Source: Neorhizobium sp. UBA7851
Lineage (GTDB): Bacteria; Pseudomonadota; Alphaproteobacteria; Rhizobiales; Rhizobiaceae
Length of the DNA: 20,905 nucleotides
Direction: 5' to 3'
Assembly (NCBI GenBank): GCA_002500765.1
Contig: DLSX01000209.1
Span: forward strand, 25,594 to 46,498
Below the pieces are notes generated by a model. The model made no database searches. It was not told where the DNA came from and saw nothing but the letters and a program-made list of their open reading frames with translations. Below, piece after piece: positions 14,718 through 20,905 of this stretch; position 1 is the first letter of the stretch; every line of letters begins with the position of its first letter. A program made the position numbers and the translations under genes.

Positions 14718-15047
14718 ATGGCCATGGTTTCAGAAGGATGGAATGCCCGCCCTTTTGTGCAGTTGAGTTTGGACGAACGCCGCATCATTTCGCGGATGCA
14801 TGAGAAGAAGATCAGTCAGGCTGAGATTGCGCCTGCCCTTCGTCGCAACCGGTCTACGATCTGCCGGGAGCTGCGACGGAATTTCTCGCAAGACCGCGCT
14901 GTCCCGATTGCTGAAGGATACTGGCACGTCACAGCGCGTGGAATGGCGTCTGACCGGCGGCGTAAGTATCGCAAGCTGCTGCGTGATCCCATTCTGTGTG
15001 CCGCTCTTCGAATGCATCTCTGCGAAATGAAACAAAGATCGACGTAG
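14718..15047 (+). pseudogene. IS30-family transposase, N-terminal stub (second copy)
   Basis: The first ~100 residues of an IS30-family transposase. The helix-turn-helix is clear (LSLDERRIISRMHEKKISQA then LRRNRSTICRELRRNFSQD), followed by EGYWHVTARGMASDRRRKYR and LLRDPILCAALRM. Homology stops near 15018 and the frame ends at 15047; the DDE catalytic domain is absent. The sequence ATTCCATTTTCAAATGCAAC (14688-14707) upstream resembles the region upstream of the stub at 6335, but the two proteins differ, so these are related rather than identical elements. Same orientation as the first stub. The 222 bp that follow (15048-15269) hold no gene that I can recognise. Confidence 0.78.
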
Positions 15048-15269
15048 TCGATGGAAATTATCCAACAGCGTTCTAAATGAACGTAGTGACATGGCTGCCG
15101 GCTGGTCCCGCAGCCTGATGTCGCCTTTGCGTACAATAATGCTCGTTGAGCCTTTCGATACCGTTTTTCGTGTCTGGCAGCAACGCTGGCAATGAATGGT
15201 CGTTCCTGGCCTGCTGTTTGGGATCTGCCGATGCCTCTTTGCGAGGCTCGCGGACTGGAGGAAGAAATC

Positions 15270-15797
15270 ATGGTGAGTGGTCAACTTAAAGCGCTTCTCG
15301 GTGTCCTTGCCGTCGCCGGATATCAGAACAGAGACAAGATCGCGGAAATGCTGCGGGGGATCCAAAGTCCGCAGCCTGGCGGCACAGGTACGAACCCGGA
15401 TGGTACGCAGCAACAGCCGCAGGCAGGCGGTCTCGACGACCTTCTGGGCAAGCTGGCAGGCGGCGGCGGTGCAGGCGGGCTCGGCGGCATTCTTGGCGGG
15501 CTGGCCTCCGGCGGTATCCTCAGCGGCGGCCTGGGTGATCTGCTGAAGACATTTCAGCAGAACGGACTTGGCCAGAAGGCAGAATCCTGGGTGAGCCCGG
15601 GCTCGAATGAAGACATCGACGGCGATCAGCTCGAACAGGCAATCGGACCGGATGTGCTCGAAGAACTTGCGACGAAAACAGGTCTTTCACGAGAAGAGAT
15701 TCTCGCTCGCTTGAGCAAGGACCTGCCTCGTGCGGTGGACGACCTGACGCCGGACGGTCAGTTGCCACGCGACGACGGCGGTTTCAGAACGGTCTGA
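15270..15797 (+). CDS. YidB-like DUF937 family protein
   Basis: A 175-residue protein of the YidB/DUF937 family, widespread in rhizobia and of unknown function. It starts with a short helical segment (VSGQLKALLGVLAVAGYQNR), then a low-complexity Gln/Gly/Pro linker, then a very Gly-rich hydrophobic repeat (GGLDDLLGKLAGGGGAGGLG and following, about residues 52-93), and a conserved C-terminal domain (DQLEQAIGPDVLEELATKTG, then LSREEILARLSKDLPRAVD and LTPDGQLP). ATG 15270 has a strong Shine-Dalgarno (GGAGGAAG, spacing 5); the longer frame from 15192 is not conserved. A 5-bp hairpin (15233-15247) lies just upstream. It converges on the hydrolase gene with 28 bp between the stops. Confidence 0.88.
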   Translation: MVSGQLKALLGVLAVAGYQNRDKIAEMLRGIQSPQPGGTGTNPDGTQQQPQAGGLDDLLGKLAGGGGAGGLGGILGGLASGGILSGGLGDLLKTFQQNGLGQKAESWVSPGSNEDIDGDQLEQAIGPDVLEELATKTGLSREEILARLSKDLPRAVDDLTPDGQLPRDDGGFRTV

Positions 15798-15825
15798 GAC
15801 GTGCTTTCGGGCGTTGTCTGCAGTG

Positions 15826-16524
15826 TCAGCTTCTGGATTCGAGGCCATTCAGCCATTGCGAGATGACTTCGATCAGCTGTTCAGGCGCCTCCAGCGGTAT
15901 CATATGGCCCGTCCCTTCGATGATCTCGAAGTCCGAACCGGGTATCCCCTCGTGAAGTTCGCGAGCTTCGGCGCGTGAACGGAGCTTGTCGTCGTCTCCG
16001 GCGATAACCAGTGTCGGGCAGGTGATGGTACCGAGCGAGGCGCGTTCATCCTGCCGGTCAAGCAGTGACTGGCGGCGAAAGACCTCGCCTCCAAGACGCT
16101 GGCCCATGGCCTGGATTCGTGAAATCAGATCGGCACGCGTCGCATTGTCCGGATGAAGTGATGTTGCGATGGCTGATGCGCTGAGCCCCCTGAAGGCGGA
16201 GATGTCAGGCTGCGCCTCAAGGGTCGCCTTCCGTTTTGCCTGCACCTCCGTGTCGCCTCGGGCCGAGGTTGCGATCAAAATCAAAGCCCTCACCCGCTCT
16301 GGAGCTTGCCGCACGATTTCGCGCGCGACGTAGCCGCCCATGGAAAAACCTAGGACAACGAAGTCTCCCGAGATGCGCTGAAGCGTCAGGCTGGCCATTT
16401 CAGCCACGGAATCGCCTTGCGACAGGTCGGCAAGGACGGTCGGTCCAAACGGTTGCAGCCCCCCGCCCATATCCGTCCACAGGTCGGCGTCCAGCATGAA
16501 GCCCGGTACAAGAAGAAGCGTCAT
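15826..16524 (-). CDS. Alpha/beta hydrolase
   Basis: A 232-residue alpha/beta-fold hydrolase. From the ATG at 16524 (MTLLLVPGFMLDADLW, the conserved first strand and oxyanion region) the nucleophile elbow is GFSMGG with Ser61, the acid is in VIAGDDDK (about 177-179) and the catalytic His is in EGTGHMIPLEAPE (207). The length is typical of small esterase or MenH/BioH-like hydrolases; the substrate is unknown. AAGGA lies 11 bases upstream of this ATG and AGAGGAG very close to it; the extra 17 residues of the longer frame are basic and non-conserved. It follows the GNAT gene by about 100 bp on the same strand and may be transcribed with it. Confidence 0.87.
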   Translation of the reverse strand: MTLLLVPGFMLDADLWTDMGGGLQPFGPTVLADLSQGDSVAEMASLTLQRISGDFVVLGFSMGGYVAREIVRQAPERVRALILIATSARGDTEVQAKRKATLEAQPDISAFRGLSASAIATSLHPDNATRADLISRIQAMGQRLGGEVFRRQSLLDRQDERASLGTITCPTLVIAGDDDKLRSRAEARELHEGIPGSDFEIIEGTGHMIPLEAPEQLIEVISQWLNGLESRS

Positions 16525-16624
16525 TGCTCCTCTGATCCTTCTTTTGGTCGGGCGGCGGCACCTTGTATCGACCACCTAGCCCGGGATTTCCTGGTCGGCC
16601 TTTAGCTGGATATGAAACGGGCGG

Positions 16625-17116
16625 TCAGTTCCCTGCCCGCTTTCCAGCGAAAACCGCGAGCGCATCGCCTGCCAGCCGGTAGCGAATCCACTCGTTTTGC
16701 GGCTCGGCACCGATCGCGTCATAGACTTTGATAGCCGGCTCATTCCAATCGAGAACGCTCCATTCGAAACGGCCGCAGCCGTTCTCCAGCGCGATCTGCG
16801 CCAGGCGCTGCAGCAGCGCCTTGCCGGCACCCAGGCCGCGGGCGCTGGGCGTCACGTAGAGATCCTCGAGGTAAAGCCCGTTGCGGGCCTGCCAGGTGGA
16901 ATAGTTGAAGAACCAGATCGCCATGCCGATCGCCTGCCCCTCCTTTTCGCAGACCAGCGCCTGTGTCACCGAGCCGGGACCGAAGATACTTTCCTCGATC
17001 GTCTCCACGGTTGCCGCCACTTCGTGCTCGGCCTTTTCATAGATCGCCAGTTCGCGGATGAAGCCGAGCAGAGTGGCGGCGTCGCCGCGCGTGGCGGGAC
17101 GAATGGTGAGTGACAT
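16625..17116 (-). CDS. GNAT-family N-acetyltransferase (SSAT-like)
   Basis: A 163-residue acetyl-CoA-dependent N-acetyltransferase. The N-terminus MSLTIRPATRGDAATLLGFI and ELAIYEKAEHEV resemble the spermidine/diamine acetyltransferase-like branch. The acetyl-CoA loop is VTPSARGLGAGKALLQRLA (R/QxxGxG/A present), preceded by LYLEDLYV and followed by FEWSVLDWNEPAIKVYDAIG with the conserved Asn and Tyr. The ATG at 17116 has GGAG upstream at about 8 bases; a TTG one codon earlier is also in frame. It lies 48 bp downstream of the J-domain gene on the same strand. The acceptor substrate is not determined. Confidence 0.9.
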   Translation of the reverse strand: MSLTIRPATRGDAATLLGFIRELAIYEKAEHEVAATVETIEESIFGPGSVTQALVCEKEGQAIGMAIWFFNYSTWQARNGLYLEDLYVTPSARGLGAGKALLQRLAQIALENGCGRFEWSVLDWNEPAIKVYDAIGAEPQNEWIRYRLAGDALAVFAGKRAGN

Positions 17117-17164
17117 CAACGATCTCCGGAATTCAGTTGAACTGCTGGGCGATGTAGGCCGGAA

Positions 17165-17749
17165 TTATTCGGCAGCGTCCTGCACTTCGGGGATTTCGAG
17201 TTCATAGGCATAACCGTCGAGCATGCCATAGGCCTGTTCGATCGTCTTGATCTCCGTCTCGGATTTGGAAATCGCCGCGCCGATCGTTTCGCAGCGGGCC
17301 TTCAGCATGCGGCCGAGAACGTCGGTTCCGGGCTTGCGGCCCATGCGATCCATGTGATTGCGGATGCGGGCACGGTGCCTCTCCATCTCCAGGATGTGGA
17401 AGCGGGCGCTGACGATCCGGTCGGTCAACTTGCGGCGCATGGAGGCGACGGGGTCGAAGGAACCCGGCTCGCGTTCATCCAAAATCATCTCGTTGACGAG
17501 CGTTTCCAGGATGACGAGGCCCTGCAGGTCCTTGGTATCCGCCAGTTCGGGATCATAGCCGGTATCGTCGAAAACCTTGCGGCGTACCGGATCGATCAGG
17601 AGTTCGTAGGCGAGCTTCAGGTCGCCGAACATCTCCGGATCGCCGCCCGCGTCCGGATGAGCCGATTTCACGCGCTTCCTGTAGGCGGATTTTACGGCCG
17701 CGCTATCTGCCTCTCGGGAAAGGCCCAGAATGTCATAGGGGTCGATCAA
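17165..17749 (-). CDS. J-domain (DnaJ-like) protein
   Basis: A 194-residue protein with an N-terminal J-domain (residues 2-66), which stimulates the ATPase of an Hsp70 partner. The diagnostic HPD is at 31-33 (SAHPDAGGDPE), inside helix-rich sequence (DPYDILGLSREADSAAVKSA). After the J-domain comes a charged, largely helical C-terminal region (about 90-185, probably coiled coil: RFHILEMERHRARIRNHMDR). There is no Gly/Phe or zinc-finger region, so it is a class C J-protein with a specialised, unknown client. The apparent start is TTG 17749 with AGG nine bases upstream. A dispersed palindromic repeat lies just upstream (17784-17830). Confidence 0.88.
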   Translation of the reverse strand: MIDPYDILGLSREADSAAVKSAYRKRVKSAHPDAGGDPEMFGDLKLAYELLIDPVRRKVFDDTGYDPELADTKDLQGLVILETLVNEMILDEREPGSFDPVASMRRKLTDRIVSARFHILEMERHRARIRNHMDRMGRKPGTDVLGRMLKARCETIGAAISKSETEIKTIEQAYGMLDGYAYELEIPEVQDAAE

Positions 17750-17783
17750 GGAGCGTCACCTGTCTTCGGCATTTCATGCTTCT

Positions 17784-17830
17784 AAGCAATTCCGGACACA
17801 AACCGGTTCCCGCTTTTGCCGGGATTGCTC
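17784..17830. repeat. Dispersed palindromic intergenic repeat (rhizobial type)
   Basis: AGCAATTCCGG (17785-17795) and CCGGGATTGCT (17819-17829) are inverted repeats, 11 bp with one mismatch, flanking AAACCGGTT and CGCTTTT. Sequences of this form (AGCAATTCCGGAC, then AACCGGTT, then a CTTTTGCCGG and ATTGCT end) are familiar as multi-copy intergenic repeats in rhizobial genomes. It sits between the J-domain gene and the MFS gene. The repeat status comes from memory; only one copy is in this window. Confidence 0.5.
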
Positions 17831-17924
17831 TAGTCGTAAGCGTTAAGCCACAACGGCTCAACCCCTTACCCATCCTTATGGCCAATTATGGGCGGCTGCC
17901 TGCCCTGCCCGGCTTTGCCCACAA

Positions 17925-19070
17925 CTATTGTTTTCGCAAACGAAACGGGCGTTTACCTTCCGATACGGGCGCCATCAGGAAGCTGACGAAAACGCAGGGC
18001 AGAAGAACGAGGAAGGTTGCCGTCAGGCTCACATGTTCGGCAATGAAACCGAGCAGCGGCGGAATGCCGATCGTGGACAGCATCAGCGTCAGCGCCAGAG
18101 CAGCCAGGTTTTCCGAAGGCTGGCCCTTGCCGAGCGCGATCGTCGTGGCAACCGCAAGCGGGAATGCGAGAGCAATGCCGCAGCCGATCAGGAACAACGC
18201 CGCACCTGCGAATAAATAGGAAGAGGACGAGACCAGAAGCACGATGCCGATTGCCACCGTCACCGCCGACATGCGGATCAGCGCCAGCGCACCGAAACGA
18301 TCGCGCAGCATATCGCCCATCATCCGGGTTGCGCCCATACCTATGGTAAAAGCGGCGTAGAGCGTGCCGGCCAGTGCGGGATCGACGCGCAGCTCCTCGC
18401 GCAGGAAGAAGATACCCCAGTCATAGATTGCGCCCTCGACAATGCAGAGGCCGAAAACCATGACACAGATCAAGAGGATGGTACGGTCCGGCAGGACATA
18501 GGCAGAGCGCCGTTTTGCCGTCGGAACGGCCGGCGGATCTGCGGGCGTGAGCAGGAAGACGGTGAGGCATGCGAGCATGGCAAGCCCGGCCGCCATGCTC
18601 TGTTGTATCGTCGGCGAAATCCCCTCCTCCGCCAGAAAACCGGAAGCGAGCGAGCCGACCAGAAGACCGACCGACCAGAAGCCGTGGCTGCGGGACAGGA
18701 CTTTTACGCCCGTACGCGCCTCGATTCCGGCCGATATCATATTGGCCGAGACGTCGAAAATGGTGCGGAAGAAGCCGAACAGAAAGAAGCATAAAACAAA
18801 GCCCGGCAGCGAAAAGATCGTCAGCAGCGGGCTCAGAAGAGCGACGATCGGCAGCATGACGACGGCGGTCAGGCGCGGCGTCAGGCGATCGGTGATACGG
18901 CCGGCGATCGGTAGCGCAAGGAAGGTTCCGACCGGCGCGCTGAGCAGCGCCAGTCCGAGCACCGCCTTGTCGACCCCAAGTGACTCCTGAATGGATGGCA
19001 GGCGTGTGAACAATGAAATGAACAGGATGGCATTGCTGAAATAGAGCAAGGCCGGAGGCAGCAGCGTCAT
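17925..19070 (-). CDS. MFS transporter
   Basis: An inner-membrane major facilitator of about 381 residues from ATG 19070 (MTLLPPALLYFSNAILFISL), with roughly 12 hydrophobic segments, a central cytoplasmic loop (LTPADPPAVPTAKRRSAYV) and the A-type motif region GRITDRLTPRL after TM2. The layout resembles the YbjJ/sugar-type MFS branch, but the substrate is unknown. GGA lies about 9 bases upstream of the chosen start. ATG 19100 is a possible alternative; the longest frame from 19298 adds a Cys/Arg-rich tail that is not credible and overlaps the divergent gene. It is transcribed away from the DUF4864 gene. Confidence 0.85.
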   Translation of the reverse strand: MTLLPPALLYFSNAILFISLFTRLPSIQESLGVDKAVLGLALLSAPVGTFLALPIAGRITDRLTPRLTAVVMLPIVALLSPLLTIFSLPGFVLCFFLFGFFRTIFDVSANMISAGIEARTGVKVLSRSHGFWSVGLLVGSLASGFLAEEGISPTIQQSMAAGLAMLACLTVFLLTPADPPAVPTAKRRSAYVLPDRTILLICVMVFGLCIVEGAIYDWGIFFLREELRVDPALAGTLYAAFTIGMGATRMMGDMLRDRFGALALIRMSAVTVAIGIVLLVSSSSYLFAGAALFLIGCGIALAFPLAVATTIALGKGQPSENLAALALTLMLSTIGIPPLLGFIAEHVSLTATFLVLLPCVFVSFLMAPVSEGKRPFRLRKQ

Positions 19071-19266
19071 AAAGATATCCGATCGAATCAGGCAGGGCAT
19101 TCGTCGCAAAAGCTCACGACAACAACAAGCGCGTATGACGGGACCCTGCCCTGCGCCCGGAAATACGCAGATACAACTTCCTGCGATCTGCCGAAAAAAT
19201 CCACACGCCCATCTTTTCAGCAGGGGAAAACGCGCTACCATCAATCTCCTTGCTGGAGAACGTCTG

Positions 19267-19692
19267 ATGGTCGCTCGCTTCGCTTCCCTCGTTGCCACCC
19301 TGGTGCTTGTCGCTCCGCCGGTCGTCTATGCCGAAGATCCTGCATTGGACGCCCAGCTGGTGATTTCCGAACAGATCAAGGCACTGATGTCCGACGATGC
19401 GGAAAAGGCCTATTCCTATGCCTCACCCGATATCCGCATGATGTATCCCGACAAGAACGCCTTTCTGACGATGGTGCAGAAAAACTACGAACCGGTCTAC
19501 CACGCTGGAAATTACGCATTCGGCCGTTCGAAACTGATCGGTGGCGGCGAGATGGTGTTTCAGGAAGTGATGATCACCGGCCCCGACGGCAAGGACTGGA
19601 CTGCAATTTACGAAATGCGGCTGATGGACGATGGCATTTACAAGGTCAACGGCGTCAGGATGATGATGAATTCGACAACCAAGGGCATCTGA
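19267..19692 (+). CDS. Exported DUF4864 protein
   Basis: A 141-residue protein with an N-terminal signal sequence (MVARFASLVATLVLVAPPVV ending VYA-ED, cleavage near residue 22) and a DUF4864-like, NTF2-like alpha+beta domain. Visible segments are ISEQIKALMSDDAEKAYSYA, SPDIRMMYPDKNAFLTMVQK, then FQEVMITGPDGKDWTAIYEM and DGIYKVNGVRMM. The function is unknown. ATG 19267 has GGAGAA eight bases upstream. It is divergent from the MFS gene and converges with recX, where a shared hairpin lies across the ends. Confidence 0.87.
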   Translation: MVARFASLVATLVLVAPPVVYAEDPALDAQLVISEQIKALMSDDAEKAYSYASPDIRMMYPDKNAFLTMVQKNYEPVYHAGNYAFGRSKLIGGGEMVFQEVMITGPDGKDWTAIYEMRLMDDGIYKVNGVRMMMNSTTKGI

Positions 19693-19693
19693 C

Positions 19694-19722
19694 CGGCTGC
19701 GGCTACTAGAGCGGCGCAGCCG
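19694..19722. terminator. Bidirectional hairpin between DUF4864 gene and recX
   Basis: CGGCTGCG (19694-19701) pairs perfectly with CGCAGCCG (19715-19722), an 8-bp stem starting 2 bases after the DUF4864 stop. Half of it encodes the last residues of RecX. No T-run follows on either strand. It may end both convergent transcripts. Confidence 0.45.
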
Positions 19723-20263
19723 ATATCATCTCATCCGCGTCGTCCCGCGTCAGCGCGACAACCCGGCGAGCTATATCAGAGCTGAAGCCGTTGCGGGCGA
19801 ACGAGGACAGTTCTTTCATGATCCGCTTCTCATCGGCGTCGGCGCGCCGATAAGGCCCGAAACCACGGCGTCTCGCATAGGCGAGAGCGGCATGGAGGTC
19901 ATCGACCTCCTGCAGAGCGGCCGCGGCAGTTTCAGACGCTATGCCTTTTTCCTGCAGCTTTCGTTGCAGCATACGCCGTGAGCGACCCGTCCTGACGCCG
20001 GAACGAACCTTGATCTCGGCATAGTTCGCATCATCGAGGCAACCCAGCGTATGGCCGCATTCAAGCGCGGCCGTCACCAGAACCTGCAGGTCGTCTTCGG
20101 AAATATCCTCGAACTTCTGCTTGGCCTTGCGCTTGATGGCATCGGCCAGTTCGCGTTCCGACATCATCCGGCGCGACAGCCGATAGACGGTCGAATTGCG
20201 CGCCCAGCTCAGCATGCGTGCTGTAACGCCGGCTGCCCGATCCTGTCCGTCCTCTTCGCTCAC
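19706..20263 (-). CDS. recX: RecX family regulatory protein
   Basis: A 185-residue RecX-type protein; the family binds RecA filaments and restrains recombination and SOS activity. The tandem helical repeats are recognisable: YRLSRRMMSERELADAIKRK, then DDANYAEIKVRSG.RTGRSRRMLQRKLQEKGI (the classic D.A...R.....G..R....L..KGI block) and a third repeat from AALAYARRRGFGPYRRADAD. The start is GTG 20263 with AAGGA about 10 bases upstream. It begins 14 bp after the tgt stop on the same strand and is likely co-transcribed with it, rather than with recA as in enteric bacteria. Confidence 0.85.
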   Translation of the reverse strand: MSEEDGQDRAAGVTARMLSWARNSTVYRLSRRMMSERELADAIKRKAKQKFEDISEDDLQVLVTAALECGHTLGCLDDANYAEIKVRSGVRTGRSRRMLQRKLQEKGIASETAAAALQEVDDLHAALAYARRRGFGPYRRADADEKRIMKELSSFARNGFSSDIARRVVALTRDDADEMISAAPL

Positions 20264-20277
20264 GCCGTCGAAATCCT

Positions 20278-20905
20278 TCAGAGCGGATCGATATCGCCCT
20301 TGGCCCAGGCTTCCTGGGTCTCGGCGTAGAAGTCGGCAAACCGGCCTTCCTCGATCGACTGGCGGATGCCCTTCATCAGGTCCTGGTAGTAATTGAGGTT
20401 GTTCCAGGAGAGCAGCATGCCGCCGAGCGCCTCGTCGGAGCGAATGAGGTGATGGAGATAGGCGCGCGAGTAATCACGCGCTGCCGGGCAGTTCGATTCC
20501 TCATCCAGCGGGCGCATGTCTTCTGCATGGCGGGCATTGCGGATATTGACGCGGCCACGGCGGGTAAACGCCAGACCATGGCGGCCGGAGCGGGTCGGCA
20601 TGACGCAGTCGAACATGTCGATGCCGCGGGCAACCGACTTCAACATGTCGTCCGGCGTGCCGACGCCCATAAGGTAACGTGGCTTTTCGGTCGGCAGGAC
20701 GGGAAGCGTCGTTTCCAGCATGGATAGCATGACGGCCTGCGGTTCGCCGACGGCAAGACCGCCAACAGCATAACCCTTGAGGTCGAGCTGCTTCAGGCCT
20801 TCTGCAGAGCGAATGCGCAGTGCCGGCTGGTCGCCGCCCTGGACGATGCCGAACATCGCCTTGCCGGGCTGTTCGCCGAAGGCAACGCGGCAGCGCTCGG
20901 CCCAG
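20278..20905 (-). CDS. tgt: Queuine tRNA-ribosyltransferase (5' end outside window)
   Basis: The C-terminal ~209 residues of tRNA-guanine transglycosylase, which exchanges guanine-34 for preQ1 in tRNAs with GUN anticodons. The frame is open through the window edge (WAERCRVAFGEQPGKA precedes MFGIVQGG), so the Met at 20856 is internal. Active-site segments are present: FGIVQGG, AVGGLAVGE for base recognition and GIDMFDCVMPTRSGRHG with the catalytic Asp. The zinc-binding site of the characterised enzymes (CxCxxC plus a distant His) is degenerate: ESNCPAARDYSRAYLHHL keeps one Cys, and the HNL His is Asn in WNNLNYY. From memory, related Rhizobiales enzymes look the same. recX follows after 14 bp. 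Confidence 0.95.
   Translation of the reverse strand, partial: WAERCRVAFGEQPGKAMFGIVQGGDQPALRIRSAEGLKQLDLKGYAVGGLAVGEPQAVMLSMLETTLPVLPTEKPRYLMGVGTPDDMLKSVARGIDMFDCVMPTRSGRHGLAFTRRGRVNIRNARHAEDMRPLDEESNCPAARDYSRAYLHHLIRSDEALGGMLLSWNNLNYYQDLMKGIRQSIEEGRFADFYAETQEAWAKGDIDPL

Noticed and set aside
15233..15247. GCCTC-TTTGC-GAGGC mini-hairpin just upstream of the yidB-like ribosome site
   Set aside because: Only a 5-bp stem; too short to call a regulatory element without conservation data.
1..20905. CRISPR arrays, tRNA and rRNA genes
   Set aside because: No regularly spaced direct repeats and no tRNA-like or rRNA-like sequence were seen on either strand by eye.

Overview
The window looks like chromosome from a member of the Rhizobiaceae (Rhizobium/Agrobacterium group, Alphaproteobacteria). 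The signs are a GC-rich coding bias, the gene order holB-metG-tatD-MBL hydrolase, the Rhizobiales-type proteins at the right end (RecX, a queuine tRNA-ribosyltransferase with altered zinc ligands, a J-domain protein, DUF4864), and a short dispersed palindromic repeat. This is inference from recognised proteins; no database was searched.

Layout. (1) 1-3635 is core: the 3' end of holB (DNA polymerase III delta'), metG, a TatD-family DNase and a PhnP-like metallo-beta-lactamase-fold hydrolase, all on + and tightly spaced. (2) 3640-6620 is a mobile zone. It holds a dif-like Xer site, a complete-looking ISNCY (IS1202-like) element with a transposase, an opposed 245-aa passenger gene and matching inverted ends, and then a truncated IS30-family transposase. 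(3) 6628-14481 is an accessory cargo block: a DedA membrane protein, a decayed endonuclease/exonuclease/phosphatase gene, a secreted DUF4174 protein, an 81-aa orphan resembling a recombinase core-binding domain, and a minus-strand operon. The operon runs LysR regulator, periplasmic binding protein, double permease, ABC ATPase, then a Nudix hydrolase of the thiamin-pyrophosphokinase-related (DUF4743) type. A second truncated IS30-family transposase lies at 14718-15047, so the cargo is bracketed by two IS30 stubs in the same orientation. (4) 15270-20905 is again ordinary chromosome: a YidB/DUF937 protein, an alpha/beta hydrolase, a GNAT acetyltransferase, a J-domain protein, an MFS transporter, a DUF4864 protein, recX and the 3' part of tgt.

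The most interesting unit is the minus-strand operon at 8385-14481. Its binding protein, 12-TM permease and TOBE-type ATPase form one importer of the iron/thiamine/phosphonate class. The adjacent Nudix enzyme belongs to a family known to clear damaged thiamin diphosphates, so uptake of thiamin or a thiamin-like compound coupled to repair is a reasonable but unproven hypothesis. The operon has two further oddities: the LysR gene has no stop codon before the binding-protein gene (one 692-codon frame), and strong inverted repeats sit at both sides of the binding-protein gene.

No rRNA, tRNA or CRISPR array was seen. No intergenic stretch exceeds about 300 bases. The longest, 6035-6334, holds the right end of the ISNCY element and the left end of the IS30 remnant.
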